A DNA stretch of 38,190 bases from Chara braunii (GCA_003427395.1 BFEA01000160.1:927508-965697); one strand, 5' to 3'; positions 9,301 to 19,397 are shown, counted from the first letter of the stretch. Notes: a model not told the origin generated them from the sequence alone. A program made the numbers and translations.

Positions 9301-10589
9301 TGGCAGCTTGGTCAACGAATTTCAAATGTCGAAGTAAACCTCCTGACGAGCCCCCAACGCATAGCATCGAACTTCCTCTCTAAGTCCAACTATTCCTTTA
9401 AGCCCGACTGCAGCCGCCCAGTACCCTGTGTCAGTTCTTATGCCCAGCAACGATGTTCACCTATGGTCAGCAGCAATGGCCGCAATCCCCAACAGTCACT
9501 AGCCGCATGCAACAGCCAGCAACGCAGCAGTAGCTCGTGCCCTAGTTAACAGCAGCCCGCAATAGTGTGCGGTAATACGCAGCAACGTGCAACAATGTGC
9601 AGCAGCAAACCAGGGTTCAGTCAACAGCAGCCGCAGCTTGCGGCAACCAGCAGTCCTTCGCAGCTTCTCCATTCAGTAGTGAGCGCTCTACCTCGGGCAG
9701 CTTATCAAACTTGTTTTGCGTGGCTGACCGTACTCCTATCAATGATCTCTCTCTCTCTCCAACTGACGTACGCCTGNCTGTTGCAGCTTCCGCCAGGTAG
9801 GTCGAGCAGCATAGCGATTGGCGCCGGAGGTAGGACTCTCTGTCTNAGTCTTTCTTTCAGACTTGCTCGTATGTCACCCGTAGCCTACTGCCCTNCAGGT
9901 GATTCTTCAGTGAGGACATATGCAGGTTTACGGTGAGTATGCTCCTTTCGAAGAACCGTGCCCGCCCGTTGTGTGCTCCTTCTCTCCTTACATACGAATG
10001 CACCCAATTCGCCTATACGGGTAGGTTTATTCATAGCAATGAGGACGGAGTCCTCCAGCAAGAGAACGCCACCAAAACACTTGTCGGGTTGCTGCGAGAT
10101 TCGATACTGCTGCTTGGCCCTTCGGTTTATCTGTCGCACTAACTTCAATAGTCGGCACATACTCTTCTCACAACGGTACACCACCAACAGGTAAGTTTTT
10201 CCGACTCGCAGCCCGCTGCCCGCTAGTCCTATCCATACTATGAGCATAATCGAAATGAATCTTCGACTAAAAAGGTGGAAACATTCACTTTTAAACTCGC
10301 AAAGCTGCACTCCATCTTTCGCTCAGCTTCTGCAGGTCATAGCACCCAGACCACTCCATGGGTTGTAGATCTTAGCCCGCCATCATGGTCGCCCCACCCA
10401 GTAACCTCTGTGTAGAGCTCTACTTTGCCGAAATCGGTTGAGGAACGAGCGTGATTCAACCCCCTCTAGCTCCCTTCCCGATAGCCCTGCGCAGCCTATT
10501 CTCCTTCTACCTCCAATCTTACTAACTTAACTCAAAAACTAACTCTTTACCTGAAATCGCATTCATCCAAAACCCCTATTTCGTACTTT
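9301..10589 (+). other. Variable CAG-rich part of module E
   Basis: The region is rich in CAG/CAA trinucleotides (9420-9640), giving Gln- and Ser-rich plus frames of 67-123 codons that are interrupted and carry Ns. A donor-like CAG/GTAAGT lies at about 10188-10196. A hairpin-like TGAAT...ATTCA structure lies at 10256-10288. Copy 2 (about 17700-19320) keeps the CAG bias but aligns poorly. I cannot support a gene. Confidence 0.4.
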
Positions 10590-11246
10590 ATTTCGTCCGA
10601 TTCCGTTAGGAATCGATCGAAATATCACCTTTTCCCTCTTTCGATCCCGAACCTTGCTCCTCACCATCTAAGTACACAAAACAAAGGATGAATTTCCCCC
10701 TAAAACGCGGGAAGATTCATGACACTTCTGCGTAGGAACCAAGCATTTTTCTCCCGGCGCGGCCCCATTCCTCCATACCGGCCGGTTCACTAACCTATCG
10801 CAGATTCCGGTTATATCATTCGAGTCGCCCACCATCAAACCCTCCAAAACGCATCTCCTCTCACCCGGTTTCATCAAGAATCGGGTGAGTTTTGCACTTT
10901 CCCGCTTGTCTTTCTCCTTCGTCCCGCCATCACTCCGCGTACTATATCTTCACTCTAAATCCATTTCTACTAACTTGCTAACTAATCTAGCCTCACAGTC
11001 GTGTTCGCCCGGGGTTAAAACCCCGGAATCCGCTCCTCCCTCATCTACATCCGCTCAGAGATGAGCAAAATTACGTTCATATCCTCTCCTTCTTCCCTCA
11101 CTCCGCCATGTCCCGTGCAGCCTCATTCTTAATAACCTTCTAATCTACTCACTTTCTAACTAATCTAACCACAGATTCTGACTCGCCACCCTTCAAAACC
11201 CCNAACTCGGTTCTTCCCTCGCTCGTTTTTGCTCAGAACGAGCGAG
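10590..11246 (+). repeat. ~181 bp units ending in compensated hairpins (family H5), copy 1
   Basis: Hairpins lie at 10590-10623 (ATTTCG with CGAAAT outside, GATTCC with GGAATC inside), 10860-10889 (CTCACCCG with CGGGTGAG), 11040-11065 (CTCATCT with AGATGAG) and 11218-11246 (CTCGCTCGTT with AACGAGCGAG). The last three are ~181-185 bp apart. Intervening DNA repeats GTTCGCCCGGGG...CCCCGG-like and CCGCCAT-like blocks. Copy 2 has the same layout at about 19398-19960. Stems differ in sequence but pair, as in family H1. Confidence 0.75.
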
Positions 11247-11248
11247 CT

Positions 11249-12055
11249 ATGCTCTCCCTGTTGCGCCACGCTCGCCCCCTCACCATAGCTGCGCCACCTC
11301 TCTGCGTGCACCCCGCGCCGGATCTTGTCCCGGTTCGTCCATTTTTCTTCGTGGCTGCCCGCTGGCTACCTGGCCCGCTAGTGCCTATGCAGCCCATCCA
11401 GAGCCACACCGCCCGTCGGTTCACCGCTCGTAGTGTCACCGTTGTTGTCTCTGCCTCGTTCGCTGCAACGCAGCGCTACCTGGCCAACCCGAAGGAGGAC
11501 TTCGGGAGGATCCGGCTACTATCCGGTTCAATTAGTCTTTTGCCCCTATACCCAAATCCGACGTTCGACAGCTCCAGCTATCCTGCGGGGAACTTCGGAG
11601 GGGACCAGCTACTAGACGGTTCGATTAGTCTTTCGCCCCTATACCCACAAGACGATGTGCCTCCCGTCTGCGCCACTGCTCCGCCGCTCGGCCTGCTGCT
11701 GCGCCGCGCTGCATTAGCACCCGTCGGACTGAGGTCCGACGCTACCACCTCCCCGTTGCCTTTACCCCCGAATGCACCAGACACGGCCCCCGTCCGGGTT
11801 CATTCTGTTTTCCTGTTCGCTACCTGGCCCGCGCGCTGCTGCATAACGCAGCACCACCGACTCCGCCGTTCAGGCTCTCCCCGCCAAGCTCTCTCTTCGC
11901 ACCGGCTGCCGGCTTCTTCAGCCTATGGTCTGCGGGCGGCCTGCCACAACCCTTTCTTGCCCGGCTCCGCTCCTACAGTGTCCACCACCACCTCGGACCC
12001 TCAACGGGCAAACTCCCGTTCAGTCAGTTGGTCGTGGACACGCGGCCTGCTGTAA
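11249..12055 (+). CDS. 268-codon open frame, doubtful coding
   Basis: This is the longest open frame in the window. It begins directly after a hairpin and lies in GC-rich DNA, where long frames arise easily. It is rich in Pro, Ser, Arg and Ala, with no recognisable domain. Two internal similarities keep the frame. A 93 bp (31-codon) repeat gives LLSGSISLLPLYP then LLDGSISLSPLYP (from about 11500 and 11593). A weaker pair 465 bp (155 codons) apart starts near 11308 and 11773. Copy 2 keeps a related frame only for about 87 codons (19946-20209). Likely a chance or decayed frame within the element. Confidence 0.2.
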   Translation: MLSLLRHARPLTIAAPPLCVHPAPDLVPVRPFFFVAARWLPGPLVPMQPIQSHTARRFTARSVTVVVSASFAATQRYLANPKEDFGRIRLLSGSISLLPLYPNPTFDSSSYPAGNFGGDQLLDGSISLSPLYPQDDVPPVCATAPPLGLLLRRAALAPVGLRSDATTSPLPLPPNAPDTAPVRVHSVFLFATWPARCCITQHHRLRRSGSPRQALSSHRLPASSAYGLRAACHNPFLPGSAPTVSTTTSDPQRANSRSVSWSWTRGLL

Positions 12056-12109
12056 AGCCTATACGTGGGCCTTACTGAGGCGGGCCCCGTACAACCTTCG
12101 GCGGTAATT

Positions 12110-12139
12110 CCAATGAGAACTTTGAAGACCGAAGTGGAA
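12110..12139 (+). other. Short stretch resembling a conserved 28S rRNA segment
   Basis: AATGAGAAC followed by TTTGAAGACCGAAGTGGA closely resembles what I recall of a conserved eukaryotic large-subunit rRNA segment. The match does not continue convincingly on either side. Copy 2 of the element appears to lack it. It may be a captured rRNA fragment or coincidence. Confidence 0.3.
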
Positions 12140-12827
12140 GAAAAACCCGCGGCCAGCCTTAAAAGGCGCGCACTCAAGGTCCGCGACCGCCACGACGACC
12201 ATCAGATCCGGCGTCCCGTCCAAATCAATACCCCGCCGGGATATATATAAAATGGAAAATACGACACTAGAATAAAACTATTTAGAAAATGTCACTACCG
12301 ATCGGACGCCGCACAAAACCGCGGATGATAGCCCGACGAACCTCAACCCCATCGGCTTTCTCTCCGACGCTCCGCTGCCGCGGCGTCGACGCTAGCCGGC
12401 CTCGATCCCCGAACCTTCGTAGCAGTAGTCCGATGTCGTAACCTATAGGGCTAAGCCCAAGCCTAAGACCAATATCCACAAAGTGTCATACAAGGCGGCG
12501 CGGCGCTGCGCTCATGGCCAGGAAAATTGGTCTGAGCCTCACCTCCGCCTACAACCGTGCAGACCTCAGTCAAACGTACCAGTAAAACGAAAACATCCTT
12601 AATTCCTGCTCAATAAGTAAATATCAACAATATCAAAAAAAAAATGACCGATGCCGCGCGTCGGCCTTACGATCAACAGCAGAAAAGAATGACGCGCGCC
12701 TTAATCCTGCGCGCCCATGCACTCTGTACTCTAGTCAACCATTAGCCATATAAACTGTCGTGACTCGCGCGGCATACTCAAACTTCTTAAATCTATTTTC
12801 TGTCACTTGCAAAAAGAAACAGTGCAG
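12140..12827 (+). other. Right part of element copy 1
   Basis: GC-rich then AT-rich sequence without a credible gene. From about 12700, sequence similarity with copy 2 (about 20940 onward) is visible again, including ATTTTCTGTCACTTGCAAAAA-like DNA just before the end palindrome. A run of nine A lies near 12635. Confidence 0.45.
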
Positions 12828-12845
12828 ATACCCTTGTAAGGGTAT
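12828..12845. repeat. End palindrome of element copy 1
   Basis: ATACCCTTGTAAGGGTAT is a perfect 8 bp inverted repeat with a 2-base centre, followed by TCGCACCGACA. The same sequence ends copy 2 at 21083-21100. It is the last well-matched block before the two copies diverge, so it probably marks the right boundary. Confidence 0.8.
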
Positions 12846-12855
12846 TCGCACCGAC

Positions 12856-13352
12856 ACCGTTATTAACTTCTAGGAAGGGATTGACATCCGGACCTTTCGG
12901 GAATATACCTAAAGCAAGTAGTAGGGTGCTTCTTAGGAGCCTCAACTATTTGTTGTATGAAAAGGATACTCATGTGTGAGCTATCCTACTACTCTAAACA
13001 GATCTTATGAATAACATTGAGTGAGACTAAGTAGAAAGTCAATTACTCATGAGTGACTTACTTGACTATCTGCCTTGACTAACCGATTGCTTGGTATTGA
13101 TCAAGTAGCAAGAGATTCATGTCTGAATCAGCCTACTACTTGAGTATGTTAACACAAATAGAAGAGAAAGGAAAGAACAATGCTCCTGTTAGAGCAAGGT
13201 CTTCGCATATCAAGAAAGGGAACAAGGAAACATGTAAGGACCGCGAGAGAAATAAACTTAAAACTACCGCATAGTCAATAGTTATTCATGGCTTTCGGAT
13301 GGAAGGCCACAACAATAAATGAGTTACCCGTCTACATAAGCGCCAAACAGTG
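12856..13352. other. Linker between element copies, with H2 hairpins
   Basis: No gene. Three H2 hairpins lie here: 12963-12987 (AGGATA/TATCCT), 13038-13066 (GTCAA/TTGAC) and 13103-13141 (AAGTAG/CTACTT outside, GATTCA/TGAATC inside). The rest is AT-rich and unrelated to the sequence left of copy 1, apart from these hairpins. Confidence 0.6.
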
Positions 13353-13561
13353 CGCTGTCGGGCGCACAATCGGTCTGGCACCGCACGGGGGCAGCGCGGG
13401 ACCCTCCCGGCCGCGTCACGCAGGAGTTGGTTTTTACAACCCTTCGTCGCAAATATACATGGAGCTTCCACAAGCCGCTCCGGCCGGGTGCGCCAGCCAT
13501 ACCTCTCGCGAGCCCCTACGACAGGATAGGGCCTACGCGAGGCACGACTTACCTACACCTT

Positions 13562-13811
13562 NNNNNNNNNNNNNNNNNNNNNNNNNNNNNNNNNNNNNNN
13601 NNNNNNNNNNNNNNNNNNNNNNNNNNNNNNNNNNNNNNNNNNNNNNNNNNNNNNNNNNNNNNNNNNNNNNNNNNNNNNNNNNNNNNNNNNNNNNNNNNNN
13701 NNNNNNNNNNNNNNNNNNNNNNNNNNNNNNNNNNNNNNNNNNNNNNNNNNNNNNNNNNNNNNNNNNNNNNNNNNNNNNNNNNNNNNNNNNNNNNNNNNNN
13801 NNNNNNNNNNN
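13562..13811. other. 250 N assembly gap in module A
   Basis: The gap separates CTACACCT(T) from GGGAGCTGTCACCTCCC. In copy 1 the matching flanks are adjacent (about 4850-4864). The exact length of 250 suggests a placeholder. Frames running through the gap are meaningless. Confidence 0.97.
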
Positions 13812-14891
13812 GGGAGCTGTCACCTCCCTTCGGTGGGCGTATCCCCGCCGAGCTACCAGTCCACAGTACAAAAGTTAATCAGCTGCAATCGCAGAGGTGG
13901 ACCAGCCGAGGGCGTTTCTCGTTCGCTGTAGCATAGGGGGTACGCGCGGTAATATGCCTCTATCGGACCCGCACGCGAACCGACATCTTGGGGGGGTTAA
14001 GGTCCCAAGCGCGACTCATCGTCGGTCGACTAGGACGCTTCCCACACACCACGTGCACTCCTCGTTACGAACACAAGAACATAAAAACATGTACACGCAC
14101 ACGTATGAAACGACATGACACAAACAACGCGACAACGCTCCTAGCCCCTCGGTAGCCGTCCCATAACTTACCGACGCAAAATCGAATAGCCGTGGCGCGC
14201 GAAAGTTAGGATAAAAGCGCGCGGACGCAGGCCCTACTCATATTGACTCGCAATGCAAACGTACGCAAGCAGTCGCAATGATGGCGTACTATGTAGTGCC
14301 TATAATCAAGCGGTCCTTTGTGGATCCGAGTACCGCTTATGACACTCAAGTGTCAGACTTGAAGTGTCGTGAGGGCCCAACCCTTCACGACATTGCACGG
14401 CTGAAGGAAATAGTCGTGCAGCCGCCGCAACGCCTTAGGCTTTTGACCTGAGTGTCTCGGTAGGCAAATCAAATAGACTCTGCGCGAGGGAAAGCCCCTC
14501 CCTTGCAGAGCCTAGGGCTTGGGATGTCCTGGACAAGGACCTCGAATCCCAGCCTAGGACCAACGTCCGACTAAGAAAATCAACAAGCAAGAATAAAAAT
14601 AGAAGTGGGGGCCTCCCCTAAGTTCTTCAGTCCCAGTTTCTGGACGGGCTTTAATATGGGGATTCTTCAACCTATACAAACATTCATCCCAAGCATGCCC
14701 ATGTATACATATATGAAGGTTAAGTATGTGACGATCACTTCTCAGAGTTTCGCTGGGGTCTCTCACAATAATACGTGCACGTGTGATCGTAGGCAACCAA
14801 ATCCAATATCTGATTCACAGCACATACCTGTCATCACATCAACGAGCCAAATCAACAGTCCATGCACTACACGGAGTCAACCCCAACCACC

Positions 14892-15200
14892 TTCGACACT
14901 CATACCCCTCGCTTTAGCCATGCAAGCCCCAAACCTCTTGTCCAACCAACCTTAATTAAGTACTCAACACCTTTGTTAAATGGACATTCAATAAAAGTCC
15001 GGGTGAAACCTTAATAAAACAACGAAAATCACCTGGGCTAAAGCCTTTTAGGTTGAGTGTAGAGGGAGAGTTGAAAATTGAGTCGTAGACCGACGAATCG
15101 GCAACCGACCTGTTATCAGTGATAACAGATAATGATCCTCAAGGGATCAAGCTGGATCTAATCCTGATTTTGAATCAAAAAATCAAAAGAACCTGCAACA
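14892..15200 (+). repeat. Module B, single unit, copy 2
   Basis: One ~310 bp unit corresponds to the three tandem units in copy 1. It keeps the inverted repeat CTGTTATCAGTGATAACAG at 15110-15128 and the AGTCGTAGACCGACGAATCGG block. Confidence 0.9.
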
Positions 15201-15409
15201 CACGACTGACCAATTCCCGAGCTAAGATCATAAGTGTATGGAGAATACAACTTCCTAATACATCCTTCCTCAAAATCTCCTTATAAGCTAAACCTAAGTC
15301 TACTTTTAAACTAAATGCTTAAGCTAAAGGTAAATCAACTACAGACTCTCACCTATTCTGGGTGGATCGCCTGAATCACCACCTGCCAAAATGTAATCTA
15401 TCTCCTCTA

Positions 15410-16260
15410 AACCAAGGAAATTTGGCCAGCGCTTCCCGTAGGAAAATTGTCTTTCCAGAATTTATATAAGTCTAAATATGAAAAATATAAATAAATTCTA
15501 ACTCTGGAAAGTCAAATCTTGTCTAACCCCCTGAGTTAGTAGAAATTTGGGCAGCACTCCCTTTAGAAAAGGAGACTTTCCAGATTTATACTAAGTCAGA
15601 TATAAACCAGGAGACAATCTGTAACTCCTGGAAAATCAAATTATGTCTAACTCTCTGAATTAGTAGAAATTTGGACAGTACTCCCTTTAGAAAAGGAGAC
15701 TTCCCATATTTATACTAAGTCAGATACAAAAACAGAAATGATCTGTAACTCTGGATAATTAAATTTTGTCTAACTCTCTGAATTAGTAGAAATTTGGGCA
15801 GCACTCCCTTTAGAAAAGGAGACTTTCCAGATTTATACTAAGTCAGATATGAACTCGAACAAAGCTCGAGTTCAACTTTTTAGACTGAATTTAACTAACT
15901 CCTTAATTTTGTAGAAATTTCGGCAGCACTCCCTCTAGAAAAGTGTTATTCCATAATTTATACAAGGCTAAGTTCAGATTTTGAAAGTAACTTTGGCTTC
16001 CCTCAGTTCAATTTTTGTCTAACTCCCCGAATTAGCAAAAATTTGGGCAGCACCCCCTTTAGAAAAGGAGACTTCCCAGATTTATACTAATCCATATATG
16101 GAAAAGACAAGCTGAACTCTGATAAGTCAAAAAGTTGACTAACTTCTTGGATTTGTAAAAATTTCGGCAGCGCTTCCCGTAGGAAAAGTAGCTTGCCAAG
16201 ATTTATACAAAGCCAAGTATAAGAAAAGATCTCAGGAAATGCAAGAATTAACCTAAGTAA
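15410..16260 (+). repeat. ~122 bp tandem array, seven units, copy 2
   Basis: The marker block occurs at about 15418, 15541, 15664, 15786, 15916, 16040 and 16160 (spacing 120-130 bp). The first and last units carry the CGCTTCCCGTAGG form, the middle ones mostly CACTCCCTTTAG, and the one at 15916 CACTCCCTCTAG with AAGTG. Edge and internal unit types are arranged as in copy 1, so the array order predates the duplication of the element. Confidence 0.88.
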
Positions 16261-16500
16261 AAAAAAGTTGTTACAGAAAATGCACGAATTGACACTAACT
16301 CCTATGGCTCTAGCACGTGGCGAGCAACTACAGCAACTACCTATAGTAATGAAACTTAAACAAACTAGTCATTCCATCAAGTCACATGCAAACCAACCCA
16401 CCAATGTAAGTACTCTCACCACCCCAAGTTTATTCTATATAGATAGTTCATGGATCTTCAAGTTCTTGAACCCTTATACCCATCTTACATTAAGACATAG

Positions 16501-17186
16501 AGCTGGACCATTCGTCATGGAAACAATGCCCAGCTTGTCTTTATGATATACACGAACAGGTTGCACAACTACTTTTTTCTTCTTTTGGGCAGATGACTAG
16601 GCCATTCACCATAGAAACAATGCCTAGCCGCCCTGAGCTGTTTAATATCCAAAGTTTAGTATTTCTCTGACTTTGTTTTCAAAGAAAAAGACAAAATATG
16701 GGCAGGGGACTGGACCATTCACAATAGAAACAATGTTCAGCTTGCCCAGACTATTTCCGTTTATACTTTGTGTTTTACCTTTTCTCCTCTTAATTATATG
16801 GCTTAACGCTGGACCATTCACAGTAGAAACAATATCCAGCTGTCAGTTCGCATGCAAATATACATAGAATATTTTCCTTTATACTTAGTTCAAGTTATGT
16901 GCGTGGTTTTCAGGCTAAACCATTCACCATGGAAACAATGCTTAGCCTTGGACCAAAGATCCTCCCTCAGAATAAAACATGAATTAAAACCCTTTCAATC
17001 AGACAAACCCTCAGAGTTAACCAAGGTAGTTAGGCCATTCACAGTAGAAACAATGCCTGGTTCCCCAGAAAACAATCAAATAAACACAACGACCAGGTCA
17101 TTCACAGTAGAAACAATGTCTGACCCTTCAAAAAACAGCCAAATAAACATAGCCCTGAGCCATTCACAGTAGAAACAATGCTCAGG
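16501..17186 (+). repeat. Eight loop-conserved hairpins (family H1), copy 2
   Basis: Sites lie at 16501-16535, 16597-16627, 16710-16740, 16808-16840, 16912-16948, 17028-17062, 17092-17124 and 17154-17186, in the same order as copy 1. Several pair better here: AGCTGG/CCAGCT at the first, CTGGA/TTCAG with one G-T pair at the third, GCTGGA/TCCAGC at the fourth. The sixth has AGTTAGG against CCTGGTT, paired only if G-T wobble is allowed. The seventh is weakly paired beyond the inner positions. Frames crossing the array are interrupted and unlike each other. Confidence 0.9.
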
Positions 17187-17369
17187 TTTTGGTTGACCCT
17201 GTCATACGCATGCAGTTTACCTTCCTCCCACCTTCCCCCAGTTCATCCTTAGTCTGCTTTCAATCAGAACAAAGTAAAAACTTAGGTTTCACTCTCACAT
17301 ATTCTTTCCATTCAATCTGATTAGGTCCAGAAAAGAAAACAATAGTCATAGGGACAACTCATGCATACA

Positions 17370-17700
17370 TCAATCATACTGCAGGGAGATAGGCAAACAT
17401 GGGTAATAGTGGGGTTTATACAGATAAAGATAATTTACCTTAAGGTTCCCTGCCTCCAGAACTCCTCCTGAGTTCCGGCAGAGCTCCCGCAATCGGTGGG
17501 TGGACTCCCCACAGAGTCTTGATGCGGAATTACGGGATGCAATCCCGCCTGCCGCCTTCCTCTCGTAACCAAGGACTAGACTTAGACTTAAATGGGCAGA
17601 AAGAGAAAAGTGTGAGACTCTCAGATCCAAGAATGGTGCTCTCAGTCTCGCAAGAGAGGGTCTTGAAACCTAGATGCGCCTGAGGGCCCCGCAGTGGCAG
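17370..17700 (+). repeat. Module D of copy 2
   Basis: Homologous to 8960-9300, with the CGGTGGGTGGACTCCCCACA segment and the GCCTGAGGGCCCCGCAGTGG end. Beyond 17700 the copies diverge. Confidence 0.6.
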
Positions 17701-19397
17701 CCGACGTAACAGCTTAATCAATCCCGAACCAGTCACTGAGGTTACACGCCTGACGGCTCTCTAAGTTGCAACAATAGCCCATTAGTCGCAGCCTGGTTGA
17801 CCGAAATCAACCCGTCGGAGCCAACCTTTTGGTGACCTCCTGGTTCACGATAACAGTACCCTCCTCCTTTTGTTATTCAATCACTTCCTCTTTTCCACAC
17901 CCCGTCTGAAATCAGCAGTTAGCCCCGCCATTAGGCGCCTCGATACGGGACTCAGTACACAGGGCTGAATGGGCCGACGAGACCGCGCACTCAGCGGTCG
18001 CTATTGTGACAGAATAAAGCGTGCGCAACAGCGTAACGTCGCTCAGCAGCCCTGGCAGCCCGTATCAAGCCCCGCGGCTGCTTCAGTAGGAGCACAGTTG
18101 GGGCCACCAACAGTTCACACAGCAGCAGAGCAGCCTCTTCCCGTAGTCTCGGTCTCCCCACCTAGCGGCAAGGCCCAAGCTTCCTCGGCCAAGCCGACGG
18201 CATGGAGTACCCGTAGTAACCACCGCAATCGTTGCAATAAGGCTCTGCGCGCATAGCGAACAGCAACCCGCATGATCACTCACACGGCCGCGCGGATGGT
18301 CACTTAGTGAGCAATAGCTTCAACACTCAGTTATTCGGCAAGCATCGCTAGCTTTGCAAACCGCTCAGGAACGTATGGTTTTTTCTCCCCTGGTCTCCCG
18401 CTGGTTTTCTACGTTCTCCTCTCGAGTAGTCCTCACCTTCGCCCTGACCCTCTTACTACCCTGCTCCCGATCCAGACCTCACTACGACTCCGATTACATC
18501 GGCGAATCTGGTCACTGATACGGCCAGATTCAGTCGAAGTTGGTCCAACTGCAACTCGCACAGTAGGTCACGAANGATGCTCCGTCCATGGGCAGCATAA
18601 TGAGGAGCACAGCGCAGCCCCTCATGCACCCTGACGGGATCACATGGGCAACACACATCTCCCTACTGCCTTTCCCACAGGGGGACAGGTGGGGGCCGTC
18701 TCTCCCTTCTTCTCTTCACTTGGTAGGCCACCCGGCCAGGCTCCCGTACACCTGGCAGACTCAAGAAAAGCAGGCTGACCGCGAACAGGAAGAGGACCGC
18801 CGGATGGACAATTGACAGGCGGTGAGACGAAGATGATCAATGGTGAGGTGGTCGGTGTGAAGATGAAGACCACTTGCGTGTCCCGAGCACTACGATCGGA
18901 AGCGACTACGAGCCNCGTAGCCCCTCCTCTCGAAGTTGTAATATGAGAATGAATCTTTCCGTTAAAAGTGGAAATATACATCGCTTTCGATCATGCTTGT
19001 AGAGAGTTAGAGAGTGGCTTTTTCCATCGATAGGATTAGCAAAATCCGGATGAATCTTCCGCTAGAATACGGAAAGATACATTCAGCTTTCCAAGCGCCC
19101 TTCAATATTCGCGCAGCCGCTACCTGACACAACACAGAAACTACATCTTCACTGCGGGATCCGAGCCTGCAATCGAGCTGGCAACTTCCCAGAACCCCCG
19201 CNCCGCATCTCTCCTCCTTCTTGCCTAGTCTTTGCTAGGAGTTTGTTAAAACGAATACCTTCAAATTCGTCATATTCCCCTCTTCGACACTCTCTGGCAG
19301 CCCTTTTTCTCTGTACCAGTTGATCCGCTCCTTTATCCGCAAAACTAACATCACCGTTCGTCTCGCAGCACCCAAAAACCCCAACCTACAGTTTTAC
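17701..19397 (+). other. Variable part of module E, copy 2
   Basis: No convincing gene. A CAG/GCA-rich part (18000-18250) has a 95-codon plus frame without recognisable features. Two related hairpins lie at about 18952-18985 (TTTCC/GGAAA) and 19047-19078 (ATCTTCCG/CGGAAAGAT with one bulge). They share CTAGAATA- or TTAAAA-like loops with sites near 10685 and 23995. A block TTTCCATCGATAGGA at 19019-19034 recurs near 23982. Confidence 0.45.

Larger units (their letters stand above)
4655..12855 (+). mobile_element. Large modular non-coding element, copy 1
   Basis: This ~8.2 kb block recurs in direct orientation at 13353-21110. The shared modules keep one order: A (4655-5410), B (5941-6906), a ~122 bp array (7100-7870), loop-conserved hairpins (8100-8785), D (8960-9300), hairpin units of module E (10590-11246), a variable GC-rich part, and an end palindrome (12828-12845). 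Similarity is high from A to D, weaker through E, and returns at the end. No transposase, reverse transcriptase, integrase or Rep motif is visible. I infer a non-autonomous transposable element or a large tandem duplication; the sequence does not decide between them. Confidence 0.65.

Noticed and set aside
13288-13936. Frames of 112-196 codons across the N gap
   Set aside because: Mostly unknown residues created by reading through Ns.
14605-14955. 116-codon frame homologous to 5706-5894
   Set aside because: The two copies differ by many replacement changes (T/I, K/Q, M/I, R/K, FHVLT/SQSFA and others) and few silent ones, and they end at different places. This is not the pattern of a maintained protein.
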